A stretch of 64,000 bases of DNA, from assembly GCF_025141175.1 (NCBI RefSeq), contig NZ_CP081155.1, positions 2,881,001-2,945,000 on the forward strand, read 5' to 3'. The position numbers and the translations under genes were made by a program. The DNA comes from Jannaschia sp. M317 (GTDB taxonomy: Bacteria; Pseudomonadota; Alphaproteobacteria; Rhodobacterales; Rhodobacteraceae). Below are positions 60,346 through 64,000 of this stretch, piece after piece; positions within the stretch are counted from its first letter, which is position 1, and every line of letters begins with the position of its first letter. The notes under the pieces were generated by a model. That model saw only the letters and a list, made by a program, of their open reading frames with translations. It was not told the origin of the DNA and did no database searches.

Positions 60346-61962
60346 TCAGTTGGCCTGACGCCGCAGGAACGCGGGGATCTCGATCCGCTCATCTTCCATG
60401 TCGGGCTGGGCCTGCGGCGCAGCGGCCTTTGGGGCAGGTGCTGCGGGCTGAACCGGCGCGTGATCGGCGGAACCGGTCATGCGGTTGATCAACGATCCGA
60501 TCCCGAACCGTGCCTGTCCGTCGGCCACCGGGGCGGCAGGACGGCTGGCACCCGGTGCGGCCTGACGGTCGCCGCGATGCACGGCTGCGCGCAGCCGGTC
60601 CATCGCCTCGGGGGTCGGGCCGCTGTTCGGACGCGGGGCAGTAAAGGATGCCTGCGCGGGTGCTGCAAAGGCAGCGGGTGCCGGGGTCGGCGCGGGCGCA
60701 TAGGCCGGGGGCGGCAAATCGTCGGCGGGCGCGCTGCGCTGACCAAAGAAATCGTCGGCGGCGCTTTCTTCTTCGGCTTCGGCCACGGTTTCTGCATCGA
60801 AGAAGCTGGGCTCGGCGGGGGCTTCGACCACCTCCGGCTCGGGCGTGACTTCTTCGGCGGCGGTCAGCGGCAGGGGGGCTGCAACCTGTTCGGCCCTATG
60901 CGCGGCGGCAACGGCGTTCTGCGTTTCGACCGGGGCGGTCACCTCCGACAGGCGGCGGCGCGGCGCGGGCATTTCCAGTTGCGAGGACGAGGCGTCGATA
61001 CCCGTGGCAACCACGGACACGCGCATGGTGCCTTCCATCGACGGGTCCAGGGTGGAACCGACGATGATGTTGGCGTCGTCGTCGACTTCCTGACGGATGC
61101 GGTTCGCCGCTTCGTCCATCTCGAACAGGGTCAGGTCGTAGCCGCCGGTGATGTTGATCAGGACGCCCTTGGCCCCCTTCAGCGACAGCTCGTCCAGCAG
61201 CGGGTTGGCGATGGCCTTTTCGGCGGCTTCGACGGCGCGCTCTTCGCCCACGGCCTCGCCGGTGCCCATCATGGCCTTGCCCATCTCGTCCATGACGGAC
61301 CGGACGTCGGCAAAGTCCAGGTTGATCATGCCCGGACGGACCATCAGGTCGGTCACCCCTTTGACGCCCTGATACAGCACGTCATCGGCCAGGCTGAACG
61401 CCTCGGTAAAGGTGGTCTTTTCGTTGGCCAGCCGGAACAGGTTCTGGTTGGGAATGATGATCAGCGTGTCGACGACCTTCTGCAGGGCTTCGACGCCCTC
61501 TTCGGCCTGACGCATCCGCTTGGTGCCTTCGAACTGGAACGGCTTGGTTACGACACCAACGGTCAGAATGCCCAATTCACGGGCGGCCTGCGCGATGATC
61601 GGCGCGGCCCCCGTTCCGGTCCCGCCGCCCATGCCGGCGGTGATAAAGCACATATGCGCCCCGGCCAGCTGGTCCACGATTTCTTCGATGGTCTCTTCGG
61701 CGGCAGAGGCCCCGACCTGCGGGCGCGCGCCTGCGCCCAGACCCTCGGTGACGCGCACGCCCAGCTGGATGCGGGCCTGAGCGTTGTTCTGCGCCAGCGC
61801 CTGGGCGTCGGTGTTCGCCACGACGAACTCCACACCCTCCAGATCCTTCTGGATCATGTTGTTGACAGCGTTACCCCCTGCCCCGCCAACACCGAAAACG
61901 GTGATGCGCGGACGCAGGTCGAGTTCGGCGGAGCCGCCGGGCATGGTGAGGTTCAATGTCAT
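60346..61962 (-). CDS. ftsZ: Cell division protein FtsZ
   Basis: Tubulin-like GTPase that forms the division ring. The 538-residue protein begins M-T-L-N-L-T-M-P, has the GTP-binding G-G-G-T-G-T-G (112-118) and a ~320-residue core, then a ~190-residue Pro/Ala/Glu-rich linker and a C-terminal peptide ending [10 protein letters not shown] that binds FtsA. The long linker is typical of alphaproteobacteria. The ATG at 61962 matches family starts; a GTG at 61974 is the only alternative. Follows ftsA by 123 bases; terminated by a strong hairpin. Confidence 0.97.
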   Translation of the reverse strand: MTLNLTMPGGSAELDLRPRITVFGVGGAGGNAVNNMIQKDLEGVEFVVANTDAQALAQNNAQARIQLGVRVTEGLGAGARPQVGASAAEETIEEIVDQLAGAHMCFITAGMGGGTGTGAAPIIAQAARELGILTVGVVTKPFQFEGTKRMRQAEEGVEALQKVVDTLIIIPNQNLFRLANEKTTFTEAFSLADDVLYQGVKGVTDLMVRPGMINLDFADVRSVMDEMGKAMMGTGEAVGEERAVEAAEKAIANPLLDELSLKGAKGVLINITGGYDLTLFEMDEAANRIRQEVDDDANIIVGSTLDPSMEGTMRVSVVATGIDASSSQLEMPAPRRRLSEVTAPVETQNAVAAAHRAEQVAAPLPLTAAEEVTPEPEVVEAPAEPSFFDAETVAEAEEESAADDFFGQRSAPADDLPPPAYAPAPTPAPAAFAAPAQASFTAPRPNSGPTPEAMDRLRAAVHRGDRQAAPGASRPAAPVADGQARFGIGSLINRMTGSADHAPVQPAAPAPKAAAPQAQPDMEDERIEIPAFLRRQAN

Positions 61963-62085
61963 CTGCTTGTCCACCTGTACTTTGCGGCCCTGCCTCAGGC
62001 CCTTGGTCTCGCGGTTCTGTGCCGCCTTATTTGCGCCTTACTTTAACGGAGTCGTCGGAGTCCGTCACCCCAAAATCGAATCGCC

Positions 62086-63414
62086 TTACCAATTGTCGCG
62101 AAACCAGCGCACTGCGCGGCGGAAAGGCGCGCCGGTGGCCCGTTCGGGCACCGCGTCGAAGTCCCAGAATTCGTCCTGCGGCTCGGCCCCTTGCATGCAC
62201 AGACCGACGCAGGCGGCAAAGGCCGGACCCTTGGCCGCCTCGGGCAGGCCGTGCACCCGCAAGGGCCTGCCCAACCGCACCTGGTTGCCCAGAATGCGCG
62301 CCGCCATCCCGTCCAGACCGGGGATCTGCGACGCCCCGCCGGTCAGAACGATGCGCTGCGACGGCAGATCGCCAAAGCCCGCGGCATCCAGCCGGGCGCG
62401 GACCTCTTCGAGGATCTCTTCGACGCGGGGCTTGATGATTCCGATCAACTCGGTGCGCGTGGCGGTGCGGCGGTCGTGGTGCCAGTCGCCAGTGTCGCCT
62501 TCCAGGGTGATGACCTCCCGGTCGTCCATGCTGGTGGCATAGACCCCACCATAACGGGTCTTGATCATCTCGGCCATCTGGGCGGGAATACCCAGACCCT
62601 GACTGATGTCCGATGTCACCTGCTCGCCGCCCAACCGGACGGTATCTGCGAAAACCATGTGCTTGCGCATGAAGATCGAGATGCCGGTGGTGCCGCCGCC
62701 CATGTCGATACAGGCGGCCCCCAGCTCTTTCTCGTCCTCGACCAGGGCAGAGGACGCGGCGGCATAGGGCGCGGACGCCAGGCCCGCCAGTTCCAGATCG
62801 CAGCGATGGATGCAGGTCAGCAGGTTCTCGACCGCATGGGCCTCGACCGACAACAGGTGCATGTCCGCGCGCAGCATCTCTCCGGTCTGGCCGCGCGGGT
62901 CGCGCAGGGTGGTGCGGTGGTCGATGCCGAAATTGACCGGCTGCGCGTGCAGAACCTCGCGCCCCGCCCCGATGTCGGGCGTCTCGACCGAGGCCAGAAC
63001 CCGGCCCACGTCGTGCACGCTGCAGGGGCCGTTCTCCAACATGATCTCGCCAGACAGGCCATAGCTGCCGGGCCGCCCGCCCGAGAAACAGGCGATGACG
63101 TGATCGACCCGCACGCCCGCCATTTTTTGCGCGCCCTGCACCGCGGTACGGATGGCGCGCTCGGTCTCGGGCATGGCGTCCACTTCGCCCATGCGGATGC
63201 CGCGCGACCGGGTGGTGGTGGCGCCGATGACGCGGAAATTGGACTGCCCCGCCATATGGCCCACGCCTTCGCCCTGGGGGGTGTTTTCCTCGAACCGCAG
63301 GACCAGGCAGGCCGTTTTGTACGTGCCCACATCAAGGATCGCGATCACTCCGCGTTGCAGCGCGGCCTGACGTTTCCGGCGCATGGCGCGCTGGGCCTGG
63401 AACAAACGGCTCAT
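62086..63414 (-). CDS. ftsA: Cell division protein FtsA
   Basis: Actin-like protein that tethers FtsZ filaments to the membrane. The 442-residue protein has the phosphate-1 loop I-A-I-L-D-V-G-T-Y-K-T and phosphate-2 D-M-G-G-G-T-T, and ends in the amphipathic membrane-targeting helix F-R-R-A-V-R-W-F-R-D. Its ATG overlaps the ftsQ stop (ATGA). Standard ftsQ-ftsA-ftsZ order. Confidence 0.97.
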   Translation of the reverse strand: MSRLFQAQRAMRRKRQAALQRGVIAILDVGTYKTACLVLRFEENTPQGEGVGHMAGQSNFRVIGATTTRSRGIRMGEVDAMPETERAIRTAVQGAQKMAGVRVDHVIACFSGGRPGSYGLSGEIMLENGPCSVHDVGRVLASVETPDIGAGREVLHAQPVNFGIDHRTTLRDPRGQTGEMLRADMHLLSVEAHAVENLLTCIHRCDLELAGLASAPYAAASSALVEDEKELGAACIDMGGGTTGISIFMRKHMVFADTVRLGGEQVTSDISQGLGIPAQMAEMIKTRYGGVYATSMDDREVITLEGDTGDWHHDRRTATRTELIGIIKPRVEEILEEVRARLDAAGFGDLPSQRIVLTGGASQIPGLDGMAARILGNQVRLGRPLRVHGLPEAAKGPAFAACVGLCMQGAEPQDEFWDFDAVPERATGAPFRRAVRWFRDNW

Positions 63415-64000
63415 TGGTCCTCCTGGTAGCTTAGACGTTCAAGATCCTGCAGCCGCTTCAGCTCGCTCCGCGCGGGCTGCGACAGGCGCAGGGTGGGTCG
63501 GTCGGCAAGGCGCAGGTCGACGACGCGCACGTCGCGCGACAACACGTCCTTGGCCGCATGCAGCGCCAGCGCGCGGTCCAGCGCGGCGGCGGGGGCCGTT
63601 TCCGGCAGCAGGATGCGCTGGCCATCGGTCAGGATCACATCCCACCGCCGGTTGCCCATCCGTGTCAGGCCGACAATCCGGTCCGCAACCGGCAGTGCCG
63701 CCTCATAAAGCGCCAGCGCCTCCCCCACGGCGGCATCCGCCCCCTCGCCCGAGATCAGCGGCAGCGCGCCAGCCCGCTGAATATCGTCCAGACGCGCGAC
63801 GTGGTGCCCGGTGGGATCCAGAACGGTGACCGAGCCTTCATGCAGCCAGGCGACCGCGGGTGTCCGTTCCGTCACCTTCAGCAACAGGACACCGCCCGGC
63901 TTGATGCGCACTTCGGCGCGCTCCACCGGGTCCAGCTGCTCCAGCTTCTGGCGCAGCGCGTCGATATCCAGCGCGAACTGCGACAGCGGCAGATCGACGG
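63411..64000 (-). CDS. ftsQ: Cell division protein FtsQ (partial, 3' part)
   Basis: The C-terminal part of FtsQ, a bitopic divisome protein that bridges early and late division proteins. About 195 residues are visible, continuing off the right edge; the frame stays open past the ATG at 63926, which is therefore not the start. The beta domain shows A-V-A-W-L-H-E-G-S-V-T-V-L-D and G-N-R-R-W-D-V-I-L-T-D-G-Q-R-I-L-L-P, typical of alphaproteobacterial FtsQ. The POTRA domain and membrane helix lie outside. Its stop overlaps ftsA. Confidence 0.93.
   Translation of the reverse strand, partial: VDLPLSQFALDIDALRQKLEQLDPVERAEVRIKPGGVLLLKVTERTPAVAWLHEGSVTVLDPTGHHVARLDDIQRAGALPLISGEGADAAVGEALALYEAALPVADRIVGLTRMGNRRWDVILTDGQRILLPETAPAAALDRALALHAAKDVLSRDVRVVDLRLADRPTLRLSQPARSELKRLQDLERLSYQEDQ

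Noticed and set aside
60289..62046. Plus-strand 585-codon frame opposite ftsZ
   Set aside because: Gly/His/Val-rich shadow of the conserved ftsZ reading frame; no family match.

Overview
This window looks like a high-GC alphaproteobacterial chromosome, most likely a Rhodobacteraceae (roseobacter-type) genome. The reasons are the gene families and their order: ftsQ-ftsA-ftsZ-lpxC-bamD-recN, prfA-prmC-DUF4167, lptF-lptG-lptD-surA-pdxA-rsmA, argS-SPOR-nagZ-scpA-scpB, a CIRCE-controlled groES-groEL, and small lineage-type genes such as a DUF6314 protein. The taxonomy is inferred from content; no rRNA or tRNA gene was found. Coding density is high, and ATGA/GTGA stop-start overlaps are very common.

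Region by region: 1-106 is the 5' end of a capsule-type ABC ATPase (minus). 273-5053 (minus) holds nhaA, groEL/groES and a two-gene membrane/exported pair. 5234-6564 (plus) is a uracil-DNA-glycosylase-family gene coupled to an SseB-family gene. 6702-7040 is a small secreted protein. 7424-9884 (minus) is the 5-oxoprolinase operon pxpB-pxpC-pxpA, divergent from a DUF2478 gene. 10556-13534 is a CheB-CheR-PAS fusion without a kinase. 14354-18815 (minus) is a compact four-gene membrane operon with a MotA/TolQ-like and a MotB/OmpA-like protein plus two further membrane proteins; this is the most novel-looking part of the window. 18940-21349 (plus) carries a TVP38-type protein, an SDR and an alpha/beta hydrolase. 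21346-28679 (minus) carries scpB/scpA, nagZ, a SPOR protein, argS, an exported protein and a dGTPase. 28755-35709 carries erpA, a MATE exporter, a TetR/AhpD-like divergent pair with two palindromic operators, ndk, an ABC-F protein, marC and a retropepsin-like protease.

35706-37852 (minus) has a small secreted protein, holC and pepA. 38089-45616 (plus) is an outer-membrane biogenesis run: lptF, lptG, lptD, surA, pdxA, rsmA. 45697-48435 (minus) is prfA-prmC plus a DUF4167 gene with an Asn/Gln/Gly-rich tract. 48511-51580 has small secreted and membrane proteins, DUF6314, dgkA and purB. 51620-53106 is a divergent HxlR regulator and quinone-oxidoreductase-like pair. guaD, mgtE and a two-TM potassium channel follow. 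56421-64000 (minus) is the distal end of the division/envelope cluster: ftsQ (cut by the window edge), ftsA, ftsZ, lpxC, bamD and recN.

Most of the window is housekeeping: envelope assembly, division, chromosome segregation, translation termination, folding. The less ordinary parts are the MotAB-like four-gene operon, the kinase-less CheB-CheR-PAS protein, a REP-like palindromic repeat at two loci, repeats and micro-ORFs ahead of marC, and several very small exported proteins. No CRISPR array, insertion sequence, prophage, rRNA or tRNA was recognised.
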